Part shown: positions 41,095-49,029 of the stretch, one piece after another
Position numbering within the stretch: position 1 is the stretch's first letter
Layout of the letters: the number at the start of each line of letters is the position of its first letter
NCBI RefSeq assembly: GCF_022348085.1
Contig: NZ_JAKRFN010000017.1
Location: 62,001-126,000 of the forward strand
Direction of reading: 5' to 3'
From: Mycobacterium sp. PSTR-4-N
GTDB lineage: Bacteria; Actinomycetota; Actinomycetes; Mycobacteriales; Mycobacteriaceae
DNA: 64,000 nucleotides
The notes under the pieces: model-generated
Seen by the model: the letters and a program-made list of their open reading frames with translations, nothing else
What the model was told of the DNA's origin: nothing
Databases searched by the model: none
Made by a program: the position numbers and the translations under genes

Positions 41095-41105
41095 AACACG
41101 TTCTA
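41092..41105. promoter_or_regulatory. KstR-type operator upstream of nitronate monooxygenase
   Basis: TAGAACACGTTCTA matches TnnAACnnGTTnnA exactly and is symmetric except for the central two bases. It overlaps the stop codon of the HAD gene and lies 42 bases before the ATG of the following gene, a normal operator position. It indicates sterol-responsive repression of 41148-42281. Confidence 0.8.
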
Positions 41106-41147
41106 ATTTCCGACGCGTTCGGCCCATGAGCCCACCAGGAGCGGACT

Positions 41148-42281
41148 ATGCATACTCCCCTGTGCGACCAACTCGGCATCGAATTCCCGATCTTCGCCTT
41201 CACCCACTGCCGTGACGTCGTCGTCGCCGTGAGCAAGGCCGGCGGATTCGGCGTGCTCGGCGCCGTCGGCTTCACCCCCGAGCAGCTCGAGATCGAGCTG
41301 AACTGGATCGACGAGAACATCGGCGACCACCCCTACGGCGTGGACATCGTGATTCCCAACAAGTACGAGGGCTCCGACGCCACCGACATGGATCCCGAGG
41401 TGTTGAAGAAGACCCTCAACGACCTGGTGCCCCAAGAGCACATCGACTTCGCCAAGAAGATCCTGGCCGACCACGGCGTGCCCGTCGAGCACAGCGACGA
41501 CGACGCGCTGCAGCTGCTCGGCTGGACCGAGGCGACTGCCACCCCACAGGTCGAGGTGGCACTGCGGCACCCGAAGGTGACGATGATCGCCAACGCGCTC
41601 GGCACCCCGCCGGCCGACATGATCGCCCACATCCATCAGGAGGGCCGCGTCGTCGCAGCGCTGTGCGGTTCGCCCTACCAGGCCCGCAAGCATGCCGATG
41701 CCGGCGTCGACATCATCATCGCCCAGGGCGGCGAGGCCGGTGGCCACTGCGGCGACATCGGTTCGATCGTGCTGTGGCCCCAGGTCGTCAAAGAGGTCGC
41801 ACCGGTGCCGGTGCTCGCGGCGGGCGGAATCGGCAGCGGTCAGCAGATCGCCGCCGCGCTGGCACTCGGTGCCCAGGGCGCATGGACCGGATCGCAGTGG
41901 GTGATGGTCGAAGAATCCGAGCACACACCGGTCCAGCACGCCGCCTACGCCAAGGCGACCAGTCGGGACACCGTCCGCAGCCGCTCCTTCACCGGCAAGC
42001 CCGCACGCATGCTCAAGAACGAGTGGACCGAGGCCTGGGAGAACCCGGAGAACCCGAAGCCGCTCGGTATGCCGCTGCAATACATGGTGTCGGGTATGGC
42101 GGTCGCCGCGACGCACAAGTACCCCAATGAGTCCGTCGACGTCGCGTTCAACCCCGTCGGCCAGGTCGTCGGCCAGTTCACCAAGGTCGAGAAGACCGCG
42201 ACGGTGATCGAGCGGTGGGTGCAGGAGTACCTGGAGGCGACCGGCCGCCTCGCCGACCTCAACGAGGCCGCCTCCGTCTAG
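41148..42281 (+). CDS. nitronate monooxygenase-like flavoprotein
   Basis: 377 aa TIM-barrel flavoenzyme. Family segments include LCDQLGIEFPIFAFTH, GGFGVLGAVGFTPEQLE, DIIIAQGGEAGGHCGDIG (FMN phosphate region), VPVLAAGGIGSGQQIAAALALGAQGAW in separate blocks. Such enzymes oxidise alkyl nitronates, but mycobacterial members such as the Rv1533 type may act on other electron-rich substrates. Candidate active-site histidine lies in AGGHCGD. A KstR-type operator precedes it and a perfect hairpin terminator follows it, so it is a monocistronic unit likely induced by sterols. Confidence 0.88.
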   Translation: MHTPLCDQLGIEFPIFAFTHCRDVVVAVSKAGGFGVLGAVGFTPEQLEIELNWIDENIGDHPYGVDIVIPNKYEGSDATDMDPEVLKKTLNDLVPQEHIDFAKKILADHGVPVEHSDDDALQLLGWTEATATPQVEVALRHPKVTMIANALGTPPADMIAHIHQEGRVVAALCGSPYQARKHADAGVDIIIAQGGEAGGHCGDIGSIVLWPQVVKEVAPVPVLAAGGIGSGQQIAAALALGAQGAWTGSQWVMVEESEHTPVQHAAYAKATSRDTVRSRSFTGKPARMLKNEWTEAWENPENPKPLGMPLQYMVSGMAVAATHKYPNESVDVAFNPVGQVVGQFTKVEKTATVIERWVQEYLEATGRLADLNEAASV

Positions 42282-42342
42282 GCGTTTTCGGCGTGGTTGT
42301 CGTCGACCAGCGACGACAACCACGCCGAAAACGCTTCTTTTT
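42282..42342 (+). terminator. perfect 24-bp hairpin terminator with U-tract
   Basis: 42282-42305 pairs without mismatch to 42311-42334 around ACCAG, followed by TTCTTTTT. This is a textbook intrinsic terminator starting one base past the nitronate monooxygenase stop, a rare type in mycobacteria. It insulates the next operon. Confidence 0.9.
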
Positions 42343-42354
42343 GCGCATGGCGTT

Positions 42355-42372
42355 ATGTAGGTTTGCATACAT
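42355..42372 (+). promoter_or_regulatory. possible promoter and TetR operator
   Basis: An inverted repeat ATGTA-N8-TACAT (42355-42359 and 42368-42372) overlaps the TetR start codon. TAGGTT (42358-42363) fits a -10 element seven bases before the ATG, which would give a leaderless mRNA. Autoregulation by the TetR protein is plausible but not shown. Confidence 0.35.
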
Positions 42373-42964
42373 GACTGGTCCCCGTGAGCGCATGGTCGTC
42401 TCGGCTGCACTGCTGATCCGGGAGCGCGGCGCCCAGTCCACCGCGATCGCCGACGTGCTCGAACACAGCGGCGCACCCCGCGGCTCGGCCTACCACTACT
42501 TCCCCGGCGGTCGCACCCAACTGCTCTGCGAGGCCGTCGACTACGCCGCCGACCACATGATCCGTCGTCTCGATGCGGCGGCGTCGAGCCTCGAGGCGCT
42601 CGACGAGTTGTTCGCCAGGCAGACACAACAGCTGCGCGAGAGCGACTTCCGGGCAGGCTGCCCGGTGGTCGCGGTGGCCGTCGAAGCCGGCGACCCCGGT
42701 GCGGGTGAGCGGCCGGTGCTCGATCGCGCCGCGGCGGCGTTCGCGCGGTGGCGGACGGCGCTGGCCACCCGATTGCGTGCCGACGGCATGGCAGGAGAGC
42801 GCGCCGAGGATCTGGCCGTGTTCACGCTGTCGGCATTCGAGGGGGCGATCGTCATCGCGCGGGCGCAGCGCGACGACGAACCGCTGCGCCGGGTGCACAC
42901 CCAACTCGCGCAGATGATCCACGCGGCACTGCCCGCCGGCACGAGAAAGCGAGCCACCCGATGA
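42371..42964 (+). CDS. TetR-family regulator, LmrA/YxaF type
   Basis: 197 aa. The helix-turn-helix is residues 10-50: RERMVVSAALLIRERGAQSTAIADVLEHSGAPRGSAYHYFPGG in parts, with the typical GSAYHYF turn. The ligand domain shows FRAGCPVVAVAVEAGD, the mark of the YxaF/LmrA subgroup, which respond to small aromatic or flavonoid-like molecules. It overlaps the downstream oxidoreductase by 4 bases (ATGA), so it probably controls its own operon. Confidence 0.92.
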   Translation: MTGPRERMVVSAALLIRERGAQSTAIADVLEHSGAPRGSAYHYFPGGRTQLLCEAVDYAADHMIRRLDAAASSLEALDELFARQTQQLRESDFRAGCPVVAVAVEAGDPGAGERPVLDRAAAAFARWRTALATRLRADGMAGERAEDLAVFTLSAFEGAIVIARAQRDDEPLRRVHTQLAQMIHAALPAGTRKRATR

Positions 42965-45216
42965 CCGACACGACCCCTGACTGGCAGCCGACCGCCTGCA
43001 TCCTGTGTGAATGCAACTGCGGCATCGTCGTCCAGGTCGAGGACCGCAAGCTCGCCCGCATCCGCGGCGACAAGAACCACCCGGCGTCGCAGGGCTACAC
43101 CTGCAACAAGGCGTTGCGACTGGATCACTACCAGAACCAGCGCAACCGGCTGACCTCCCCGATGCGTCGCCGCCCCGACGGCTCCTATGAGGAGATCGAC
43201 TGGGACACAGCGATATCGGAGATCGCCGCGGGTTTCGCGGCGATCGCCGACACCCACGGCGGCGACAAGATCCTCTACTACGGGGGCGGTGGGCAGGGCA
43301 ACCACCTCGGGGGCGCCTACAGCGGCGCCTTCCTCAAGGCGCTGGGCTCGTATCACCGGTCCAACGCACTGGCTCAGGAGAAGACGGGCGAGCACTGGGT
43401 CGACGCCCATTTCTACGGCGGCCACACCCGGGGCGAGTTCGAGCACGCCGAGGTGTCGGTGTTCGTCGGCAAGAACCCGTGGATGTCGCAGAGCTTCCCG
43501 CGTGCCCGCGTGGTGCTCAACGAGATCGCCAAGGACCCCGCGCGGTCGATGATCGTGATCGACCCCGTGGTCACCGACACCGCGAAGATGGCGGATTTCC
43601 ACCTGCGGGTGCGGCCGGGCACCGACGCCTGGTGTCTGGCAGCGCTCGCTGCGGTGTTGGTGCAGGAGGACCTTTGCGACGACACCTTTCTCGCCGAGCA
43701 CGTGGGCGGCGCCGACGAGGTGCGCGCGGTGCTCGCGCAGGTACCCGTCGCCGACTACGCGGAGCGGTGCGGAGTGGCCGAACAGCTGCTGCGGGACGCG
43801 GCGCGGCGCATCGCCCGCGCGGCCAGCGTGGCCGTGTTCGAGGACCTCGGCGTGCAGCAGTCGGTCAACAGCACCCTGTGCTCGTACCTCAACAAGCTGC
43901 TGTGGATCCTGACCGGCAACTTCGCCAAACCGGGCTCACAGCACCTGCATTCGTCGTTCGCCCCGCTGTTCCGGCCCGGCGGTGTCGGCCGCACGCCGGT
44001 GACGGGTGCCCCGATCATCGGCGGGTTGATGCCCAGCAACGTGGTGGCCGACGAGATCCTCACCGACCACCCCGATCGCTTCCGCGGGCTGATCGTCGAG
44101 AGCAGCAACCCGGCGCACTCGATCGCCGACTCCAGCGCCGTGCGTGCGGCGTTCGACAGCCTGGAACTGCTCGTGGTCATCGACGTGGCGATGACGGAAA
44201 CGGCCCGGTTGGCGCACTACGTGCTGCCCGCCGCGAGCCAGTTCGAGAAGGCCGAGGCCACCTTCTTCAATCTCGAGTTCCCCCGCAACACCTTCCATCT
44301 CCGTCACCGGCTGATGGAGCCGTTGGAGGGCACACTCCCCGAACCGGAGATCTGGGCCCGACTCACCCGGGCCCTCGGTGTCGTCGACGAGGCCGAGCTC
44401 GTTCCGCTGCGCGCCGCCGCCGAGCAAGGTCTCGACGCATTCGCGGCGGCGTTCCTGACGGCCGTCGGCGCGAATCCCGGCCTGGCGAAAGTGCTCCCGT
44501 TCGTGCTCTACGAGACGCTCGGTGCCACGCTGCCCGAGGGTCTGGCCGGTGCCGCCGCGCTGTGGGGGCTGGCGCAGAAGACCGCGATGACCTATCCGGA
44601 GGCGGTGCGGCGCGCCGGTCACGCCGACGGCAACGCGCTATTCGAGGCGATCCTCGACGGACGGTCGGGCATCACCTTCACCGTGCACGAATACGAGGAC
44701 GACTTCGCGTTGATCACCCATCCCGACCGTCGGATCGCGATCGCGATACCGGAGATGCTCGCCGAGGTACAGAAGCTGGCCGAAGAGCCCGCGGCGCTCA
44801 CCTCGCCGGAGTTCCCGATCGTGCTGTCGGCCGGCGAGCGCCGCGCCTTCACCGCCAACGACATCCTGCGCGACCCCAGTTGGCGCATCCGGGACGCGCA
44901 GGGGGCACTGCGGGTCAGCCCCGCGGACGCGGCAGCGCTGGGGCTGGCCGACGGGGGCCGGGCCCGCATCAGCACCGCAGCGGGCACCGCCGACGCCGTC
45001 GTCGAGATCAGCGACGCAATGTTGCCCGGGCACGCCTCACTGCCCAACGGGTTCGGGGTGGACTTCGTCGACGCCGACGGACGCACGATCGTTCCCGGCG
45101 TCGCGCCGAATGCGCTCACATCGAGCGGATGGCAGGACGCCTATGCGGGCACGCCGTGGCACAAACACGTGCCGGCCCGCATCGAGGCGTTGGCGGACAT
45201 GGCCGCCGCGCCCTAG
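42961..45216 (+). CDS. molybdopterin oxidoreductase (bis-MGD, 4Fe-4S)
   Basis: 751 aa catalytic subunit of the formate dehydrogenase/nitrate reductase superfamily. The 4Fe-4S ligands are Cys13, Cys16, Cys20 and Cys48 (ACILCECNCG and QGYTCNK). MGD-binding blocks include LYYGGGGQGNHLGGAY, VSVFVGKNPWMSQ, MIVIDPVVTDTAK, ESSNPAHS and YVLPAASQFEKAEATF. There is no adjacent iron-sulfur or membrane subunit, so it works alone with a soluble donor. No Tat signal: cytoplasmic. The substrate is unknown; control by a LmrA-type TetR suggests a xenobiotic or aromatic substrate. Its 3 prime end overlaps the opposing gene by 4 bases. Confidence 0.93.
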   Translation: MTDTTPDWQPTACILCECNCGIVVQVEDRKLARIRGDKNHPASQGYTCNKALRLDHYQNQRNRLTSPMRRRPDGSYEEIDWDTAISEIAAGFAAIADTHGGDKILYYGGGGQGNHLGGAYSGAFLKALGSYHRSNALAQEKTGEHWVDAHFYGGHTRGEFEHAEVSVFVGKNPWMSQSFPRARVVLNEIAKDPARSMIVIDPVVTDTAKMADFHLRVRPGTDAWCLAALAAVLVQEDLCDDTFLAEHVGGADEVRAVLAQVPVADYAERCGVAEQLLRDAARRIARAASVAVFEDLGVQQSVNSTLCSYLNKLLWILTGNFAKPGSQHLHSSFAPLFRPGGVGRTPVTGAPIIGGLMPSNVVADEILTDHPDRFRGLIVESSNPAHSIADSSAVRAAFDSLELLVVIDVAMTETARLAHYVLPAASQFEKAEATFFNLEFPRNTFHLRHRLMEPLEGTLPEPEIWARLTRALGVVDEAELVPLRAAAEQGLDAFAAAFLTAVGANPGLAKVLPFVLYETLGATLPEGLAGAAALWGLAQKTAMTYPEAVRRAGHADGNALFEAILDGRSGITFTVHEYEDDFALITHPDRRIAIAIPEMLAEVQKLAEEPAALTSPEFPIVLSAGERRAFTANDILRDPSWRIRDAQGALRVSPADAAALGLADGGRARISTAAGTADAVVEISDAMLPGHASLPNGFGVDFVDADGRTIVPGVAPNALTSSGWQDAYAGTPWHKHVPARIEALADMAAAP

Positions 45217-45689
45217 GGGGCCAGTGGCGCGGGTGCCGGCTCCGGTGCCGGCGCCGGAGCGGCGGGTACCGGCGGGGTCGGCTGCATGCCGGGCGTCGCC
45301 GTCATCGGGCGCTGCGTCAGCAGCAGCAGCGCGTCGGACCCGGACACCTCCTGGGTCTGCATGGAATGCCAGAGGTCACGCAGGTAGCTCAGGCGGGTCT
45401 GTGGGGCCGGCGTCTCGGTGGTGCCGGGCGGCAGGTTCTCGGGGCTGGACAGGTGCGGCACGCCGGCCGGTGGCGCAGCCGCCACGTCGGCCGCCCCACC
45501 GGCCAGAGCCTGGACCGGGGCACCGGGGATCGCGGCCGGATCCAGCGGCGGCGCGACGGGCGCGGGCAGCGGGGCGGGCTGGGGAACCGCGGGAGCGGGA
45601 TCGGCGGATGCGAGCGGCGCGCACACCAGCAGCCCCGCGACCGCCGCGGCGCCCACGGCAGAGGCGGTCTTGACGTGCCATCCGATCAT
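45213..45689 (-). CDS. secreted Ala/Pro-rich protein
   Basis: 158 aa from ATG 45689. Signal peptide residues 1-29 (VGAAAVAGLLVCAPLASA). The mature protein is rich in proline and alanine at both ends, with a short conserved helical centre (RLSYLRDLWHSMQTQEVSGSDALL in parts). It resembles exported mycobacterial proteins with a structured core between Pro/Ala linkers, function unknown. The 187 bases upstream separate it from the divergent CYP125-type gene. Confidence 0.7.
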   Translation of the reverse strand: MIGWHVKTASAVGAAAVAGLLVCAPLASADPAPAVPQPAPLPAPVAPPLDPAAIPGAPVQALAGGAADVAAAPPAGVPHLSSPENLPPGTTETPAPQTRLSYLRDLWHSMQTQEVSGSDALLLLTQRPMTATPGMQPTPPVPAAPAPAPEPAPAPLAP

Positions 45690-45876
45690 CACCGGTGCCC
45701 CCTTCGGGTGGGCGGCCACGCAGCGGGCCGCCTGGAGATCATTGTCACCCTGTGCTTCTCCCCCGGCGCCACATTCGTTACAGCCCGCCCCGACGATCTC
45801 CGCGAAGTCGACGCAACGACCCCTTAGGTGGTGTAGGTATCGGATAAGAGCCCCATGACGGCAAGGAGCCCCCAGC

Positions 45877-47133
45877 ATGCCGACTCCGGTCTTCCCGCCT
45901 GGTTTCGACTTCACCGATCCGGACCTCAACTGCGAACGCCTCCCGGTCGAAGAACTGGCGGCGCTGCGCCGCAGTGCGCCGATCTGGTGGAACGAGCAGA
46001 CGGCCGGAGGAGCCGGCCCCTTCGGGGACGGCGGCTTCTGGGTGGTCACCAAACACCGTGATGTCAAGGAGATCTCGAAACGCAGCGACGTGTTCTCCAG
46101 CCTGGAGAAGACAGCGTTGCCGCGCTACCCCGAAGGCTCGACCGGCGAGCAGATCGAGACCGGCAAGTTCGTGCTGCTGAACATGGATGCGCCGCACCAC
46201 ACCCATCTGCGCAAGATCGTCTCCCGCGGTTTCACCCCGCGCGCGGTCGAGCGGCTTCGCGCCGATCTCGACGCGCGTGCGCAGAACATCGCCAAGGCCG
46301 CGGCGGCCGCAGGAGCCGGTGACTTCGTCGAGCAGGTGTCGTGCGAACTGCCGCTGCAGGCCATAGCCGGGCTGCTGGGCGTGCCGATCGAAGATCGCAA
46401 GAAGCTCTTCGATTGGTCCAACCAGATGGTCAGCGACGACGACCCGGAGTTCGCGCATCACGACAACCGCAACGCGGCAACGGAATTGATCATGTACGCG
46501 ATGCAGCTGGCGGCCCAACGTGCCGAGCAGCCCGGTGAGGACATCGTCACCAAGCTCATCGAGGCCGACGTCGAGGGACACAAGCTCTCCGACGACGAGT
46601 TCGGGTTCTTCATGGTGCTGCTCGCCGTCGCGGGCAACGAGACCACCCGCAACTCGATCACCCACGGCATGATCGCGTTCACCGAACACCCCGATCAGTG
46701 GGAGTTGTTCAAGGCCCGGCGCCCGACGACGGCAGTGGACGAGATCGTGCGCTGGGCGACCCCGGTGACCTCGTTCCAGCGCACCGCGCTGTGCGACTAC
46801 GAACTGTCCGGTGTCCCGATCAAGAAGGGGCAGCGCGTCGTGATGTCCTATCGGTCGGCGAACTTCGACGAAGAGGTGTTCGACGATCCCTACTCGTTCA
46901 ACATCCTGCGCGATCCGAATCCGCACGTGGGGTTCGGCGGTACCGGGGCGCACTACTGCATCGGCGCGAACCTGGCCCGGATGACCATCGAGTTGATGTT
47001 CAATGCCATCGCCGACCACATGCCCGACCTGCAGTCGATCGGTACCCCGCAACGTCTGCGCTCGGGCTGGCTGAACGGGATCAAGCACTGGCAGGTCGAC
47101 TACACCGGCACCGGCTGCCCCGTCGCCCACTGA
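45877..47133 (+). CDS. cyp125: cytochrome P450, CYP125 family
   Basis: 418 aa, P450 motifs intact: AGNETTRN (252-259), E289-x-x-R292 and the heme loop FGGTGAHYCIGANLAR with Cys361. Very close in kind to M. tuberculosis CYP125A1 over the whole length, including the C-terminal WLNGIKHWQVDYTG and final CPVAH. CYP125 enzymes oxidise C26/C27 of the cholesterol side chain to the alcohol and acid. It is isolated from the known sterol clusters, so it may be a paralogue. RBS AAGGAG lies ten bases before ATG 45877; no KstR site was found upstream. Confidence 0.93.
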   Translation: MPTPVFPPGFDFTDPDLNCERLPVEELAALRRSAPIWWNEQTAGGAGPFGDGGFWVVTKHRDVKEISKRSDVFSSLEKTALPRYPEGSTGEQIETGKFVLLNMDAPHHTHLRKIVSRGFTPRAVERLRADLDARAQNIAKAAAAAGAGDFVEQVSCELPLQAIAGLLGVPIEDRKKLFDWSNQMVSDDDPEFAHHDNRNAATELIMYAMQLAAQRAEQPGEDIVTKLIEADVEGHKLSDDEFGFFMVLLAVAGNETTRNSITHGMIAFTEHPDQWELFKARRPTTAVDEIVRWATPVTSFQRTALCDYELSGVPIKKGQRVVMSYRSANFDEEVFDDPYSFNILRDPNPHVGFGGTGAHYCIGANLARMTIELMFNAIADHMPDLQSIGTPQRLRSGWLNGIKHWQVDYTGTGCPVAH

Positions 47134-47145
47134 GGCGCCCGGCAC

Positions 47146-47433
47146 TCACCCCGCGGGGTAGTCGATGATCGAGCGCCAGTAGTCCTCGCCGAGCTCGCCG
47201 CCGGTGCGGAGCACCATCGCCAACCCGGTCGCCATCGCGAGGCCCAGCAGGCCGAGCCACAACCCGGCCAGCCCGATCAGCACCCACAGCGCCACCGTCA
47301 ACTCGGGCCAGGGAGACACCACGGCGAGCACGGGCGCGAAGAAGAAGCCGGTGCCGACGTACCACGCCGAGCCTGCTCGGTCGCAGACCAGAACCGTGCG
47401 TAACCACCGCGGGATGTCGGGCCTGTCGGACAT
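47146..47433 (-). CDS. small membrane protein, 95 aa
   Basis: Two or three hydrophobic segments (about residues 24-40, 45-72) with a glycine/leucine-rich second helix (LIGLAGLWLGLLGLAMATGLA). The N-terminal 20 residues are basic (RPDIPRWLRTVLVCDRAG) and cytoplasmic; the end is acidic (GEDYWRSIIDYPAG). Family not recognised. Start ATG 47433. Divergent from the HTH regulator gene with 100 bases between. Confidence 0.6.
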   Translation of the reverse strand: MSDRPDIPRWLRTVLVCDRAGSAWYVGTGFFFAPVLAVVSPWPELTVALWVLIGLAGLWLGLLGLAMATGLAMVLRTGGELGEDYWRSIIDYPAG

Positions 47434-47533
47434 GCCCTCACGATCCCCCCGCGAGGTAAGCGCCGCAATTACCTCGAAGGTAGTGGTGACCGCTACTCCT
47501 GGACCCCAGACTGGTGCCGTGGCGGTGCGGGAC

Positions 47534-48298
47534 ATGCCACCGACGACGGTGGGTGCGATGGTGCGGCGCTGGCGCGAGCGGCGCCGACTCAGCCAACTCG
47601 ATCTCGCGCTGGAGGCCGACGTCTCGGCGCGGCACGTCAGCTTCGTCGAAACCGGCCGTGCCACGCCCAGCCGCGCGATGGTGCTGCGGCTCGCCGACGC
47701 TCTCGACGTGCCGCGGCGCGAACAGAACCGCATGCTGCTGGCCGCGGGCCACGCCCCGGCCTACCCCGAGCGGCCGCTGGACGCTCCCGACATGGCGGCC
47801 GTGCAGGCGGGATTGGCGCGGGTGCTCGAGGCCTTCGATCCCTACCCCTGCGTCGTGGTGAACCGGGTGTGGGATCTGGTCACCGCCAACGCAGGCTCCG
47901 ACGTGCTGCTCGCCGGGGTGGCGCCGCACCTTCTGGAGCGCCCCAATGCCCTGCGCGTCGCACTGCACCCCGACGGGTTGGCGCCACGTATCCGCAACCT
48001 CGGTCAGTGGCGCGCCCATCTAATCGGGAGATTGCGACGGGAGGCGGCGGCGGCCGATGACACCGGCGAGCTGAACGCCCTGCTCGACGAGATCGCCGGA
48101 TACCCGGGTGGAGACGACCGGTTCGACGATCCGGGGGCGGTGGCGGTCCCGCTCGACCTGATCACGCCCGACGGCGTCGAACTGCGATTGCTGTCGATGG
48201 TGACGACGTTCGGAACCGCACTCGACCTCACCGCCGCCGAACTCAGCATCGAGACGTTCCTGCCTGCCGATGCTGAGACGGCCCTCTTTCTGCAATGA
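47534..48298 (+). CDS. XRE-family regulator with MmyB-like ligand domain
   Basis: 254 aa from ATG 47534; in-frame GTGs up to 47486 could extend it. N-terminal helix-turn-helix VRRWRERRRLSQLDLALEADVSARHVSFVETGRATPS. The remainder is the MmyB-like domain (PYPCVVVNRVWDLVTANAGS, PLDLITPDGVELRLLSMVTTFGTALD in parts), which binds small lipophilic ligands. Such regulators often control the adjacent divergent gene, here a small membrane protein. A 14-base tandem duplication spans its stop codon. Confidence 0.9.
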   Translation: MPPTTVGAMVRRWRERRRLSQLDLALEADVSARHVSFVETGRATPSRAMVLRLADALDVPRREQNRMLLAAGHAPAYPERPLDAPDMAAVQAGLARVLEAFDPYPCVVVNRVWDLVTANAGSDVLLAGVAPHLLERPNALRVALHPDGLAPRIRNLGQWRAHLIGRLRREAAAADDTGELNALLDEIAGYPGGDDRFDDPGAVAVPLDLITPDGVELRLLSMVTTFGTALDLTAAELSIETFLPADAETALFLQ

Positions 48299-48318
48299 CG
48301 CGCCTGCAATGACGCGCC
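48291..48318. repeat. 14-base tandem duplication over a stop codon
   Basis: TGCAATGACGCGCC occurs twice back to back (48291-48304, 48305-48318). The first copy includes the TGA stop of the XRE gene; the second is downstream. The exact identity suggests a recent slippage or duplication event. Confidence 0.85.
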
Positions 48319-48379
48319 TACCCACATTGCGCGCCGAAGTCCCCGGGCACACGGTCGCGACCGCATAGAGTCGAGCGCC

Positions 48380-48805
48380 ATGGAGACTAGACATCTGGTC
48401 GCAGCGATGGCCGTCGGCGGCGTTGTGCTCGCAGGGACGGCGTGTTCGTCGCCGGAGCCTGCTCTCGGCGGCACCACGGCGACCGTCTCGATCGACGGCG
48501 ACGATGCCGGCGGCGCATTCCCGGTGACGTGCCGCCAGACGGGTTTCACCTGGTACATCCAGACTCCGGGCAAAGACAAGGGATTCACCGCCGTGCTGGC
48601 GATGGACGGGCCGCCGACTGCCGAATCCGTCGAATTCCGGGATGTGGCCGGCTTTTCGGGCAACTTCTGGAAAGGCAACATGGGCGACGCCGAGGTCACC
48701 GGTCGGCAGGGCAACTACACGATCACCGGCACCGCCGACGGCAACTTCACCGCGACGCCGAGCGACTCCGCGCAGGCGAAATTCCGGATTCAGGCGAACT
48801 GCTGA
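48380..48805 (+). CDS. LpqH-type (19-kDa family) lipoprotein
   Basis: 141 aa. A signal segment with a lipobox-like LAGTAC (Cys22) directs lipid attachment. The mature protein follows the LpqH pattern: VSIDGDDAGGAFPVTCRQTG, WYIQTPG, and a C-terminal SGNFWKGN, YTITGTADGNF ending with a cysteine that pairs with the internal one. LpqH-family lipoproteins sit on the outer face of the membrane; some carry lipids or act as adhesins. The family is specific to mycobacteria. Its 3 prime end overlaps a small opposing gene by 16 bases. Confidence 0.88.
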   Translation: METRHLVAAMAVGGVVLAGTACSSPEPALGGTTATVSIDGDDAGGAFPVTCRQTGFTWYIQTPGKDKGFTAVLAMDGPPTAESVEFRDVAGFSGNFWKGNMGDAEVTGRQGNYTITGTADGNFTATPSDSAQAKFRIQANC

Positions 48806-48954
48806 TCCAGTCGCTCCTCATAGCAGGCGATCTCGACGAGGTCGTCGTGCGCCTCAATGCTGATGTGTTCGCCGCTCATCGCCCGCAGCAGCGGCGAATC
48901 CCCGATCTGGGACACGTCGGCAAGGCTGGCGGTCTCGTCTGCGTGGTCGTGCAT
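48790..48954 (-). CDS. small acidic protein, 54 aa
   Basis: A short open frame with a strong RBS (GGAGG seven bases before ATG 48954). The peptide begins MHDHADETASLADVSQIG and continues with an acidic, helical pattern (ISIEAHDDLVEIACYEERL) and no membrane segment. Its length and RBS support a real gene. No family known to me. It overlaps the end of the lipoprotein gene by 16 bases on the opposite strand. Confidence 0.6.
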   Translation of the reverse strand: MHDHADETASLADVSQIGDSPLLRAMSGEHISIEAHDDLVEIACYEERLDQQFA

Positions 48955-49029
48955 GATCGCACCTCCGTCTTCAGTGACAGACGGTTACCCCGCATGCGCA
49001 CAGCAAATATGACGGTGTGCTGACCGCGG

